Shown: positions 9,201 to 18,686, numbered from the stretch's first letter. The stretch: 64,000 bases of DNA from Neolewinella maritima (GCF_923081025.1 NZ_CAKLPZ010000002.1:558001-622000), one strand, 5' to 3'. Numbers and translations are program-made. The notes: generated by a model from the sequence alone, not told the origin.

Positions 9201-9833
9201 TTAAGGATGATTGGATCTGCGGTAGAGATCGGCGTAATCCGGATGGAGGTACGTATAGGGCCACTCCTCCCAATGAGTTACGAGTCCACAAGTCACTGGG
9301 TTATTGAGCACGTACCACATCACCGTATCAAAGGTGCCCTCCCGAATATCGCGGTCGAAGTAGCTCACCTCCCAAAAGCTCTTACCGACACGGCCTAATA
9401 TTTTATTCGCCGAAGAGGCAGTAAATGATTTGTGCTTACCCATAACAAGTCCAGCATCTATATCCAGGCCCGATGCACTGCGGGCTACCACGTGAACATG
9501 ATTGCTCATCACGCACACCGTATAAACCAATACACCCAACTGCTCTGCGATGAAAGTCCAGGAATTCAGGATAAGCTTAGCTATTGACGGATCGGCGAGG
9601 TGATAGGGTCCGTTGGATCGAGCGTGGAGGGCACTGTCCAACTTTTCCTCGAATGCCTCCGCTGCTAAAGCCCGACCCTGAACGGTGGGTGCGTACTGAA
9701 GGCGTAGCTCAGTTTGTTGCGACCGCAATTGATCGATCACTGACTGGGGCAGACTACCCTTCAGCCGGTATACGATATGCATGGGTATATGCCGAAAGGG
9801 ACGGTGGGGGAGTTTGCCGTAGCCTTCTTTCAT
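9201..9833 (-). CDS. REP-associated tyrosine transposase (RAYT, IS200-like Y1)
   Basis: The 210-residue protein is a single-domain HUH nuclease of the Y1 transposase family, the REP-associated type. The His-hydrophobic-His motif is MSNHVHVV (His112 and His114). The probable catalytic tyrosine is Tyr158 in EVSYFDRDIR, followed by the family's YVLNNPVTCGL segment. RAYTs cut and rejoin single-stranded DNA at REP hairpins and normally occur as single-copy domesticated genes. I chose the ATG at 9833 (MKEGYGKLPHRPFRHIP); the open frame further upstream translates repeat DNA. No terminal inverted repeats of an ordinary IS are seen. The hairpin arrays on both sides (8984-9159 and 9921-10379) support a RAYT/REP relationship. 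Confidence 0.92.
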   Translation of the reverse strand: MKEGYGKLPHRPFRHIPMHIVYRLKGSLPQSVIDQLRSQQTELRLQYAPTVQGRALAAEAFEEKLDSALHARSNGPYHLADPSIAKLILNSWTFIAEQLGVLVYTVCVMSNHVHVVARSASGLDIDAGLVMGKHKSFTASSANKILGRVGKSFWEVSYFDRDIREGTFDTVMWYVLNNPVTCGLVTHWEEWPYTYLHPDYADLYRRSNHP

Positions 9834-9920
9834 GGGTTTAGGTTGCTTATTAAAACCCGTAAAGTAGTATGAGATAGGCAAGGTGGAGATTATGTCGCTT
9901 AAATATTGCAAGCACAGCCC

Positions 9921-10379
9921 CCGGTTCGTGGCTTCCAGCCGCGGTCCATTACTGGTCTGGCATATGATCAATCTTCGTAACCCGCCCACACCGCACCTGG
10001 AGGGTGCGAACCGTTGCGGGCGGCGTTCATTTCCCCCCCGGCTCGTGGCTTCCAGCCGCGGTCCACTACTAGTCTAGCATATGATCAATCTTCGTAACCC
10101 GCCCACACCGCACCTGGAAGATGCGAACCGTTGAGGGCGGCGTTCATTTCCCCTCCGGTTCGAGGCTTCCAGCCGCGGTCCATTACTGGTCTGGCATATG
10201 ATCAATCTTCGTGACCCGCCCACACCGCACCTGGAAGGTGCGAACCGTTGCGGGCGGCGTTCATTTCCCCCCCGCCTCGTGCCTTCCAGCCGCGGCCCCC
10301 TGCTGGTCTGGCGTACGATGATTTTCGTAACCCGCCCACACCGCACCTGCAAGGTGCGAGCCGTTGTGGGCGGCGGCCT
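9921..10379. repeat. 117-bp tandem repeat, four copies, paired REP-like hairpins (right RAYT flank)
   Basis: Copies begin at 9921, 10038, 10155 and 10272, an exact 117-bp period; the last copy is slightly short and the most diverged. Each unit contains module A on the minus strand (CGCGGCTGGAAGCCACG, tail GAACCGG) and module B on the plus strand (CGCACCTGGAAGGTGCG, tail AACCG). Both have a 7-bp stem and a GGA loop but different stem sequence. A CATATGATCA-containing spacer lies between them. The arrangement is like BIME elements of enterobacteria. The array starts about 90 bases upstream of the RAYT start codon and ends about 60 bases before the promoter of the methionine operon. Confidence 0.93.
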
Positions 10380-10436
10380 CTTCTCGGGTTCGCGGCGCCC
10401 CGCTGCTCAAGCTTCGCACTCGCCCGCACAGCCCCC

Positions 10437-10467
10437 TTGCACATCCCCGCCCGCTGCCCTATATTTG
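10437..10467 (+). promoter_or_regulatory. Bacteroidota-type promoter of the methionine operon
   Basis: TTG at 10437-10439 and TATATTTG at 10460-10467 match the -33 TTG and -7 TAnnTTTG elements of the phylum's primary sigma factor, with 20 bases between them. Transcription would start near 10475, a short distance upstream of the SAM riboswitch. A hairpin with CCCC/GGGG arms (about 10477-10496) sits between promoter and aptamer. Confidence 0.75.
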
Positions 10468-10498
10468 CCGCCCAATCCCCCGCAAGCGAGCGGGGAAG

Positions 10499-10624
10499 AT
10501 TTTATACCGAAGGGTGGAGAGACTAGGCTCTGTGAATCCCTGGCAACCACTCCTCCGATGGCTCGGAGGAAAAGGTGCCAATTCCTGTCCCCGCTGGCAT
10601 TTCGCCGTGGGGAGCATATAAAAT
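10499..10624 (+). promoter_or_regulatory. SAM-I riboswitch
   Basis: The conserved core of the SAM-I aptamer is present in order: AAGGGTGGAGAGACT, AGGCTCTGTGAATCCC, TGGCAACCA, a variable hairpin (CTCCTCCGATGGCTCGGAGGA), AAAGGTGCCAATTCCTG, and a final hairpin. Helix P1 is a perfect 8-bp pairing of ATTTTATA (10499-10506) with TATAAAAT (10617-10624). The start codon of the first gene is at 10633, only 8 bases after P1, and no terminator hairpin with a T-run is visible. I infer translational control, with SAM binding lowering expression. It leads the operon PLP decarboxylase - metY - DinB - metX. Confidence 0.92.
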
Positions 10625-10632
10625 GTACCGCC

Positions 10633-12147
10633 ATGCCCTCTTCCCCGGCCCCTCCGGCCTCCCCCCTCTTTGCTGACCGCGCCGACCTCGCCACGCTCCT
10701 GGCAGCCGCCCTGGATGAGTCCGTCCACTTTCTGGATACTGCTCCCAATCGACGCATCGGCACCATCAAGCCGCACGCAGAAGTGCTACCCGCCTACCAG
10801 TACCCGGGTAACCTGATCGGCCGTGGCACGCAGCTGGCCTTCGACACCGATTTCGGGGAGGGACAGGGCGCACTCAAGACGCTACGTCACTTCATCCGCC
10901 GCTACGATGACTATATCTGTGGGTCCACCACCCCCCGCTACCTGGGGTATGTGACCGGCGGAGTCACGCCGGCCGCCCTGGTGGGAGACTGGCTAGCCTC
11001 CGTATACGACCAAAATCCCCAGGGGCTCCGCTGGTTCGGAGATGCCTCCGCACGCATCGAACACAAGACCATCCACTTGCTGCAAGATCTACTGGGGCTC
11101 GATCGCAGCTTCAACGGGGGCTTCGTCACGGGAGCTACGGTGTCTAACTTCACCTGTCTGGGCGTAGCCCGGCAGTGGGCCGGCCGCCGCCTGGGTATCG
11201 ATGTGGCGCGCGACGGAATGTCGCAGCGTATCCCCGTCCTCACCGCCACTCCGCACTCCTCGGCGGTCAAGGCGCTAGCGATGCTCGGTATGGGCCGGGC
11301 CAGTATCGTCGAGGTCGCTACTCTGCCCGGGCGGGAGGCCATGGACGTAGGCGATCTGGCCAAACAAGCCGCCTCGCTGGGTGACCGGCCCTTCATCGTC
11401 GTGGCCAGCGCCGGTACGGTCAATACGGCCGACTTCGACGACTTCCAGGCCATTCTCCGGCTCCGCGACCGGCACCCGTTCTGGCTCCACATCGATGGGG
11501 CCTTCGGAGGGTTTGCGAATTTGGCGGGGCCGCCGGTGCGGAGGGATTTGCTGGAGGGCTGGACCCAGGCCGACAGCATCACGGTAGACAACCATAAGTG
11601 GCTCAACGTGCCCTACGATAGCGGCACCTGGTTCGTCAAAAAGGAACACGAAAAGCTACAGGTCGAAGCATTTAAAAATGGCAACGCTCCCTACCTCGAC
11701 GGTCCCCATGGCCACTTCAACTACCTCAACCTGGGCCCGGAAAACAGCCGGCGACTACGCGCCCTGCCCGTGTGGTTCACCATCCGAGCCTACGGTAAAC
11801 CAGGCTACCGCGATATCGTCAAGCGCTGCGTCGACTCCGCCTTCGGGCTGGCGGAAAAGATTGTCGCCAGCGAGGAGTTCGAGCTGCTGGCCCCCGTGCG
11901 CCTGAACGTAGTGGCCTTCACCCTGAGTGGAAAGGACGATCCGGCTACGATCGATCGCTTCGCCCAATTGCTCAATAACAACGGTCGCTACTTCCTCACC
12001 CCCACCACGCTGTTTGGCCGTCGCGGACTGCGGGCGGCCTTCGTCAACTGGCAGGCTAGCCGGTCCATCACGCACCATCTCTTCCTGGAATTACGAGCGA
12101 CGTTTGCCCAGCTAACCTTCGCACCTGCGGCCCCGCCCACGTCCTAG
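10633..12147 (+). CDS. PLP-dependent decarboxylase, group II, first gene after the SAM riboswitch
   Basis: The 504-residue protein is a fold-type I PLP enzyme of the aromatic-amino-acid/glutamate/diaminobutyrate decarboxylase group. The N-terminal third has the STTPRYLGYVTGG segment. The cofactor site is seen in GGFVTGATVSNFTCLGVAR (about 160), WLHIDGAFGGFA (about 285, aspartate to the pyridine nitrogen) and TVDNHKWLNVPYDSG with the Schiff-base Lys322. The substrate is not predictable. The ATG at 10633 lies just behind the SAM riboswitch; an open frame further upstream would translate the repeats and riboswitch. It is 54 bases before metY and surely co-transcribed, so its substrate may be linked to sulfur amino acids or SAM. 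Confidence 0.9.
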   Translation: MPSSPAPPASPLFADRADLATLLAAALDESVHFLDTAPNRRIGTIKPHAEVLPAYQYPGNLIGRGTQLAFDTDFGEGQGALKTLRHFIRRYDDYICGSTTPRYLGYVTGGVTPAALVGDWLASVYDQNPQGLRWFGDASARIEHKTIHLLQDLLGLDRSFNGGFVTGATVSNFTCLGVARQWAGRRLGIDVARDGMSQRIPVLTATPHSSAVKALAMLGMGRASIVEVATLPGREAMDVGDLAKQAASLGDRPFIVVASAGTVNTADFDDFQAILRLRDRHPFWLHIDGAFGGFANLAGPPVRRDLLEGWTQADSITVDNHKWLNVPYDSGTWFVKKEHEKLQVEAFKNGNAPYLDGPHGHFNYLNLGPENSRRLRALPVWFTIRAYGKPGYRDIVKRCVDSAFGLAEKIVASEEFELLAPVRLNVVAFTLSGKDDPATIDRFAQLLNNNGRYFLTPTTLFGRRGLRAAFVNWQASRSITHHLFLELRATFAQLTFAPAAPPTS

Positions 12148-13509
<1,362 letters not shown>

Positions 13510-13514
13510 AAACG

Positions 13515-14003
13515 ATGGACATCCCCTCCACCGACTACTTCCGCACGCTCTACGACACCCTCCACGGCGACAGGCCCTGGTACGGGACCGGCGTGGAAGA
13601 AAGTCTGGCTGCGATCCCCGAGGCCGACCTGCACGCGCGGGTCGGCCACCGCAGCATCACCCAGCTCCTGGGTCATATGCTGGCCTGGCGGCACGACCTG
13701 ATCCGGCGACTGCACAAGCTACCCCGCGAGCGGATCGAGCTGAACAGTCCGCAGGACTGGCCCGACGCTACCGGAAGGACCAAAGTCGATTTTCTCAGGG
13801 AGTTCGCCGAAACCAAGCAGCTGCTGCAGGAGGGGCTGGCCGCCTTCGACACGACTAAGCTGCACGATAAGCTCCACCCCGACCACCCCTACACCAACGT
13901 ACAGCTCCTGGAAGGGGGCGTGCTACACGACGTATACCACCTGGGCCAGATCAACCTGATCGCCGCCCTCCTCAACGGCCAGCGTGCCGCCGCAACCCCT
14001 TGA
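13515..14003 (+). CDS. DinB/YfiT-like four-helix protein inside the methionine operon
   Basis: This 162-residue all-helical protein of the DinB superfamily carries the usual metal-binding histidines: one in LLGHMLAWRH (about residues 53-60) and the HDVYHLGQINLI motif near the C-terminus. Members include bacillithiol S-transferases (BstA) and other thiol-dependent, metal-using enzymes. The gene is 5 bases after metY and its stop codon overlaps the TTG start of metX, so it is translationally coupled to methionine synthesis. I infer a thiol-related reaction, but the substrate is unknown. Confidence 0.85.
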   Translation: MDIPSTDYFRTLYDTLHGDRPWYGTGVEESLAAIPEADLHARVGHRSITQLLGHMLAWRHDLIRRLHKLPRERIELNSPQDWPDATGRTKVDFLREFAETKQLLQEGLAAFDTTKLHDKLHPDHPYTNVQLLEGGVLHDVYHLGQINLIAALLNGQRAAATP

Positions 14004-15100
14004 CCAACTACCTCTACATCGACCGGCCCTTCCGACTGGAATCCGGTACCACGCTACCCCGCCTCACCGCCGCCTACCACACCTACGGTCGGCTCAATGC
14101 CGCGCGCGACAACGTGATCTGGATCTGCCACGCCCTCACCGCCAACAGCGACTGCCAGGACTGGTGGCCGGGACTGGTGGGGCCGGGCTGCACCATCGAT
14201 CCCGGCCGCTTCTTCATCGTGTGCGTGAATATGCTGGGCAGTAGCTACGGCAGTACGAGTCCGCTGAGCCACAATCCAGAGACCGGCCGGACCTACGGGC
14301 TCGACTTCCCCCTCATCACCACCAAGGACAATGCCCGCTTCTTTTCCCTGGTCGCCGACCACCTGGGGGTGCGCGGCATCCGACTGCTGATGGGTGGGAG
14401 TATGGGCGGACAGCACAGCCTGGAGTGGGCCTGCGCCGAGCCCGAACGCTTCGACCTACTCTGCGTACTGGCCACCAACGCCCGCCACTCCCCCTGGGGC
14501 GTGGCCTTCAATGAAAGTCAGCGCATGGCCCTGCGCGCCGACCCCACCCTCGGCACCGATGCGCCGGATGCGGGCAAGGCCGGCTTGGAAGCAGCTCGTG
14601 CTATTGCCATCCTCAGTTACCGGCACTACCGTACGTATGCGGGTACGCAGTCTGAGCCGGACGACGCCACCTACGACGACTTCCGGGCCAGTAGCTATCA
14701 GCGCTACCAGGGATATAAGCTGTGGAAACGCTTCGATCCGGTCTGCTACTACGGCCTCTCCCGCGGCATGGATACCCACAACGTAGGGCGCGGACGCGGG
14801 GGCGTAGCCCGTGCACTGAGTGCAGTGACGGCCCCCACACTGGTCATCAGTATCGACACCGACCTGCTGTTCCCGATCGAGGAGCAGGGCATCCTGAGCC
14901 GCTACATCCCGAACAGCCGGCTCGAAGTGATGCACAGCGATTACGGCCACGATGGTTTCCTGACCGAGTCGGTCAAGATCGGTGAGTTTCTGGCCGACTT
15001 CCTGAACGATCAGCTCCGCATCGATGCCACCACCAAGCGGGCCTTTACGGACGGACTGACCGGCCGCAAGTTTGCCGTGCCCGGCTCCGAGGAAGTATAA
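14000..15100 (+). CDS. metX: Homoserine O-acetyltransferase MetX
   Basis: This alpha/beta-hydrolase-fold enzyme activates homoserine with acetyl-CoA. The 366 residues show the motif WWPGLVGPG, the nucleophile elbow MGGSMGGQHSLEWA (Ser134), the acid residue in SIDTDLLFPIEEQ and the catalytic histidine in SDYGHDGFL. The start is a TTG overlapping the TGA stop of the DinB gene (TTGA), which indicates translational coupling. It is the last gene of the SAM-riboswitch operon and supplies O-acetylhomoserine to MetY. A homoserine succinyltransferase is not ruled out from sequence alone, but the MetY partner argues for acetyl. Confidence 0.95.
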   Translation: MTNYLYIDRPFRLESGTTLPRLTAAYHTYGRLNAARDNVIWICHALTANSDCQDWWPGLVGPGCTIDPGRFFIVCVNMLGSSYGSTSPLSHNPETGRTYGLDFPLITTKDNARFFSLVADHLGVRGIRLLMGGSMGGQHSLEWACAEPERFDLLCVLATNARHSPWGVAFNESQRMALRADPTLGTDAPDAGKAGLEAARAIAILSYRHYRTYAGTQSEPDDATYDDFRASSYQRYQGYKLWKRFDPVCYYGLSRGMDTHNVGRGRGGVARALSAVTAPTLVISIDTDLLFPIEEQGILSRYIPNSRLEVMHSDYGHDGFLTESVKIGEFLADFLNDQLRIDATTKRAFTDGLTGRKFAVPGSEEV

Positions 15101-15102
15101 GG

Positions 15103-15690
15103 CTAGGGCGTTCCACCGATGACGCCGCGGATGTTCCAGTTGACGGTCTCACCGGGGTTGATGGTGCCGAAGCTGGTCCAGTCCGGATTGGTAGACAGCA
15201 GTAGGCGATCGCCATTGGGACTGTAGGTACGACCCGCGTCGCAGCCGACGCTCTGGGGCTCGCCCTGGGCCAGGGTGACCTCTACGGCTAGCCAGAGTCC
15301 GTCGCCGGTGATCTCTATTCCGGGCAGCAGGCGGTCTTCGTTCCACTCGGTGGTGGTGACGCGGCCGGTGATGTCGCGGCGGTACAGCTCGGCCCCGGGG
15401 GTGCGGTCATCGGGCCCCTCCCCGTATACGACGATGCTGGTCGCCTGGGGGATACGGGTAAGGTAGAAGCGGACCCGCTCCAGCGTGCGGCCGCGGAAGG
15501 GCTCGGTCTGGGCGGGCGGGAAGTAAGCCGCGAATACATTCGTACCGGGGGGGAGCTGGGGGGCGGTGAAGTTGGGTCCGTCGTAGTTGAGCTCGATGGT
15601 CGCCGTGGGACCATCCTCGTCGTCTTCGCCGCAGCCACTCCAAAAGATCGCGCAGCTCAGCAAAAGAAGGAGTAGGGTAGTGGGTTTCAT
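15103..15690 (-). CDS. Predicted lipoprotein of unknown function
   Basis: The 195-residue protein begins with a lipoprotein signal (MKPTTLLLLLLSCAIFWSGC, lipidated Cys20) followed by an acidic EDDEDG linker. The rest is predicted beta-rich and contains a segment like those in choice-of-anchor or fibronectin-like domains (GRTLERVRFYLTRIPQATSIVVYGEG). No catalytic motif is visible. It converges on metX with a 2-base gap and is probably anchored in the envelope. Confidence 0.8.
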   Translation of the reverse strand: MKPTTLLLLLLSCAIFWSGCGEDDEDGPTATIELNYDGPNFTAPQLPPGTNVFAAYFPPAQTEPFRGRTLERVRFYLTRIPQATSIVVYGEGPDDRTPGAELYRRDITGRVTTTEWNEDRLLPGIEITGDGLWLAVEVTLAQGEPQSVGCDAGRTYSPNGDRLLLSTNPDWTSFGTINPGETVNWNIRGVIGGTP

Positions 15691-15793
15691 GGCAGCAGGG
15701 ATTTGACCGGCAAGTTCGGGGATAAGACGCGGCTGGGAAAGGTCCGGTTGCTTAAGGTTGTGCTAAAGTGGGTGGTGGGAGCGATCTTGCGGC

Positions 15794-17134
15794 GTGTCTC
15801 ACCCCAATAGGGAAATCCTCCGCCTGGCCCTGCCCAATATTCTGAGCAACGTCTCCGTGCCGCTGATCTCCAGCTTCGATACGGCGCTGATGGGCGGACT
15901 GGGCGGTACCCACATCGCCGCCGTCGGTCTGGGCAGCATGGCCTTCAACTTCGTGTACTGGAACTTCGGCTTCCTGCGTATGGGTACGACCGGCCTCACC
16001 GCCCAGGCCTTCGGGCGACAGGACGGCCAGGGACAGGTACAGACCCTCCTGCGCGGTGCCCTGCTGGCTCTGGCGATCGGCCTGGTGCTGGTCCTGCTGC
16101 AGACCCCCCTGGTACGCTTCACCGAGTGGCTGCTCAACATCCGCACCGACCAGCTCGCCCTGGTGGAGGACTACTTCTTCATCCGCATCCTCGCCGCACC
16201 GGCCGCGCTGCTGCAGATGGTGCTGCTGGGCTGGTTCTTCGGGCGGCAGAACGCGGTCTGGCCCCTACTACTCACCCTGGTCGTCAACGCCGCCAACCTG
16301 GTCCTGAGCTATTACCTGGTGGCCTACCTCGGCTGGGGCATCGCCGGGGTGGCCTGGGGCACGGTGGCCGCCCAGTACCTGGGTCTGCTGCTGGGACTAA
16401 GCCTGCTGGTCTACGGCCGCTACCGCAGCGCGCAATGGCCGCTGTCCTGGCGCAGCGTACAGTCGGTCCTGCGGGGACAGGAAGCAGACACGGCAGTGAG
16501 CCTGCTGGCCTTTTTCCGCATCAACCGCGACATCTTCATCCGCACGGTCTGCCTTACACTGAGCTTCGCCTTCTTCTACAACCGCGCCAATGCCCTGGAC
16601 GTAGGCACGTCCACCGTAGCGGCCAACGTGATCCTCCTGCAGCTCGTCAACTGGCTTAGCTACGGCGTAGATGGCTTCGCCTTTGCCGCCGAGAGCCTGG
16701 TGGGCAAGTACGCAGGCGCCGGCAAGCGGGATCAACTCCAGCGGGTAATTCGCCTGCTCTTTGCCTGGGGCATGGGTCTGGCCGTAGTGTACGCGCTGGT
16801 CTACTGGATCGGCGACCGCTACCTCCTGGCCCTATTCGCCCCCGAGGGGAGCGCGGCCGATACCCTGGCCGTTGCACTGCACTACCTGCCGGTGCTCGTC
16901 CTCTTCTGCCTGCTGGCCACGCCCTGCTACCTCTTCGACGGCATCTTCGTGGGCCTGACCGCGGCGCGCGCCATGCGGCAGACCATGCTCTACGCCTTCG
17001 CCGGCTACCTGCTGAGCTACTACCTGCTGGGGCAGCACTACGGCAACTGGGGCCTGTGGGGCAGCCTGCTGTTCTTCATGGTCCTCCGGGCGGGCATGCA
17101 GTGGATCTGGTGGCGACGGGGGTTAGTGGGGTAG
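15794..17134 (+). CDS. MATE family efflux transporter (DinF-like)
   Basis: The 446-residue polytopic membrane protein has about 12 hydrophobic spans and the MATE layout of two six-helix halves. The N-terminal LALPNILSNVSVPLISSFDTALMGGLGG and the mid-protein DGFAFAAESLVGKYAGAGKRD are typical of the DinF/NorM branch. It would export drugs or metabolites using H+ or Na+; the substrate is unknown. The start is GTG at 15794. No partner gene is adjacent. It is followed by an imperfect inverted repeat before the amidase gene. Confidence 0.9.
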   Translation: MSHPNREILRLALPNILSNVSVPLISSFDTALMGGLGGTHIAAVGLGSMAFNFVYWNFGFLRMGTTGLTAQAFGRQDGQGQVQTLLRGALLALAIGLVLVLLQTPLVRFTEWLLNIRTDQLALVEDYFFIRILAAPAALLQMVLLGWFFGRQNAVWPLLLTLVVNAANLVLSYYLVAYLGWGIAGVAWGTVAAQYLGLLLGLSLLVYGRYRSAQWPLSWRSVQSVLRGQEADTAVSLLAFFRINRDIFIRTVCLTLSFAFFYNRANALDVGTSTVAANVILLQLVNWLSYGVDGFAFAAESLVGKYAGAGKRDQLQRVIRLLFAWGMGLAVVYALVYWIGDRYLLALFAPEGSAADTLAVALHYLPVLVLFCLLATPCYLFDGIFVGLTAARAMRQTMLYAFAGYLLSYYLLGQHYGNWGLWGSLLFFMVLRAGMQWIWWRRGLVG

Positions 17135-17206
17135 TTCTGTAGTCTTGTAGTGCTGTAGTCACCCAATACAGAACCATAGAACTACCGAACTACAGTACTA
17201 CAGTAC
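17132..17206. repeat. Imperfect inverted repeat of CTGTAGT-type words
   Basis: GTAGTGCTGTAGT near 17149 faces ACTACAGTACTAC near 17190 with one mismatch. Each arm repeats the word TGTAGT at short intervals. It may act as the terminator of the MATE gene. Similar GTACTACGGTACTACC sequence follows sprA (about 33913) and precedes the SpeE-like gene. Confidence 0.55.
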
Positions 17207-17216
17207 CTTGCGTCCC

Positions 17217-18635
17217 ATGCCGTACTCCTCCATTGCCGCTACGCAGGCTGCCCTCACCGCCGGAGATACTACTACCGTACAGATCGTCGAGCGGTACCTG
17301 GCCAGCATCGGCGACCAGCGCTACCTCAATATCTACGTGGAGGTATTCGCCGACGAGGCACTGGATCAGGCCAAAGAACAAGACGGGCGGCGCAGCGCAG
17401 GTGCGAAGCTGGGCAAACTGGCCGGGGTGGTGATCAGCATTAAGGACGTCATCTGCTATGCGGGTCACGGCGTGAGTGCGGGCTCGGCGATGCTGGAACA
17501 CTTCGTCTCGCCCTACACCGCTACGGCCCTCCAGCGGCTGCTCGACGAGGATGCCATCGTGATCGGCCGCACGAATTGCGACGAGTTCGCCATGGGCAGC
17601 GGCAATGAGAACAGTCACTACGGCCCTACGCGCAATGCCGCCGATCCGGCCCGGGTACCCGGGGGGAGCAGTGGGGGAGCGGCCGTTTCCGTGCAGGCCG
17701 GTACCTGTCTGCTGGCCGTCGGCTCCAGCACGGGTGGCTCGGTGCGGCAGCCGGCCTCCTTCTGCGGCGTGTACGGTTTCAAGCCCACCTACGGGCGCAT
17801 CAGTCGCCACGGCCTGATCGCCTACGGCAGCAGCTTCGATCAGATCGGCCTGCTGGCCCGTGACCCCGCCGATATCGCCCTCGGCCTGGAGCTCATCGCC
17901 GGAGCGGACAACTTCGACGCCACCGCCCCCAACAAGCCGATCCCGCTCTATAGTCAGGCTAGCAGCGAGGGACCGAAGCGGATCGCCTACTTCGCCGACC
18001 TGCTGGAGAGTGACGCGCTAGATCCCGCCATCCGTGTGGCTACGGCCGGGGCACTTCAGGCACTCCGGGAGCAGGGGCACACGACCCACGCGGTGACCTT
18101 TGATTACTTCGACTACGTCGTACCTACTTACTACGTGCTCACGACGGCCGAGGCCAGCTCTAACCTGAGCCGCTTCGACGGGATGCGCTACGGCTACCGT
18201 AGTCCGGAGGCGGATACGCTGGAAGAAACCTACCGTATGAGCCGCTCGGAAGGGTTCGGGACCGAGGTGCAACGCCGGATCCTGCTGGGGACTTTCGTGC
18301 TCAGCAGTGGCTACTACGATGCCTTCTACGGCAAGGCGCAGCGGGTGCGGCGGGTGATCCAGGAGCAGCTGCGGGGCATCCTGGCGGCGCACGACTTTAT
18401 CCTGATGCCGGTCTCGCCGCACCTGCCCTGGCACGTCGGCGAGCAGCTCGACGATCCGGTCGCCAACTACCTGGCCGATGTGTATACAGTACTGGCCAAT
18501 CTGGCCGGACTGCCCGCCATCGCCGTGCCTACGGAGCCGGCAGCGGACAGCCACCTCCCCGTCGGCTACCAGCTCATGGCCGATCTGTGGCAGGAGGAGG
18601 CGCTGCTGGCCTTTGCCCGGCAGACAAAAAAATAG
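17217..18635 (+). CDS. gatA: GatA-like amidase (Asp/Glu-tRNA amidotransferase subunit A)
   Basis: The 472-residue amidase-signature enzyme carries the full Ser-cisSer-Lys triad: Lys in GVVISIKDVICYAG, GGSSGGAAVSVQAG, and the nucleophile serine region GSSTGGSVRQPASFCG. The PTYGRISRHGLIAYGSSFDQIG segment is typical of GatA, which releases ammonia from glutamine for transamidation of misacylated tRNA. I prefer the ATG at 17217 over the TTG at 17208. gatB and gatC are not adjacent, as is common in this phylum. The gene ends in a hairpin shared with the OmpA lipoprotein gene. Confidence 0.92.
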   Translation: MPYSSIAATQAALTAGDTTTVQIVERYLASIGDQRYLNIYVEVFADEALDQAKEQDGRRSAGAKLGKLAGVVISIKDVICYAGHGVSAGSAMLEHFVSPYTATALQRLLDEDAIVIGRTNCDEFAMGSGNENSHYGPTRNAADPARVPGGSSGGAAVSVQAGTCLLAVGSSTGGSVRQPASFCGVYGFKPTYGRISRHGLIAYGSSFDQIGLLARDPADIALGLELIAGADNFDATAPNKPIPLYSQASSEGPKRIAYFADLLESDALDPAIRVATAGALQALREQGHTTHAVTFDYFDYVVPTYYVLTTAEASSNLSRFDGMRYGYRSPEADTLEETYRMSRSEGFGTEVQRRILLGTFVLSSGYYDAFYGKAQRVRRVIQEQLRGILAAHDFILMPVSPHLPWHVGEQLDDPVANYLADVYTVLANLAGLPAIAVPTEPAADSHLPVGYQLMADLWQEEALLAFARQTKK

Positions 18636-18659
18636 CGGCGCGCCCGAAGGCACGCCGCT
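18634..18659. terminator. Hairpin terminator between convergent genes
   Basis: AGCGGCG (18634-18640) pairs with CGCCGCT (18653-18659), extended inward by further G-C pairs around one mismatch. It lies directly after the amidase stop and can serve the OmpA lipoprotein gene from the other side. Confidence 0.75.
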
Positions 18660-18686
18660 AAGTACAATACGTCGTTGATACAAGGC

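Noticed and set aside
9834-9989. N-terminal extension of the RAYT protein
   Set aside because: It translates hairpin-repeat DNA; the family N-terminus starts at 9833.
10198-10632. N-terminal extension of the PLP decarboxylase
   Set aside because: This stretch is repeat array, promoter and SAM riboswitch; the first family-like residues follow the ATG at 10633.
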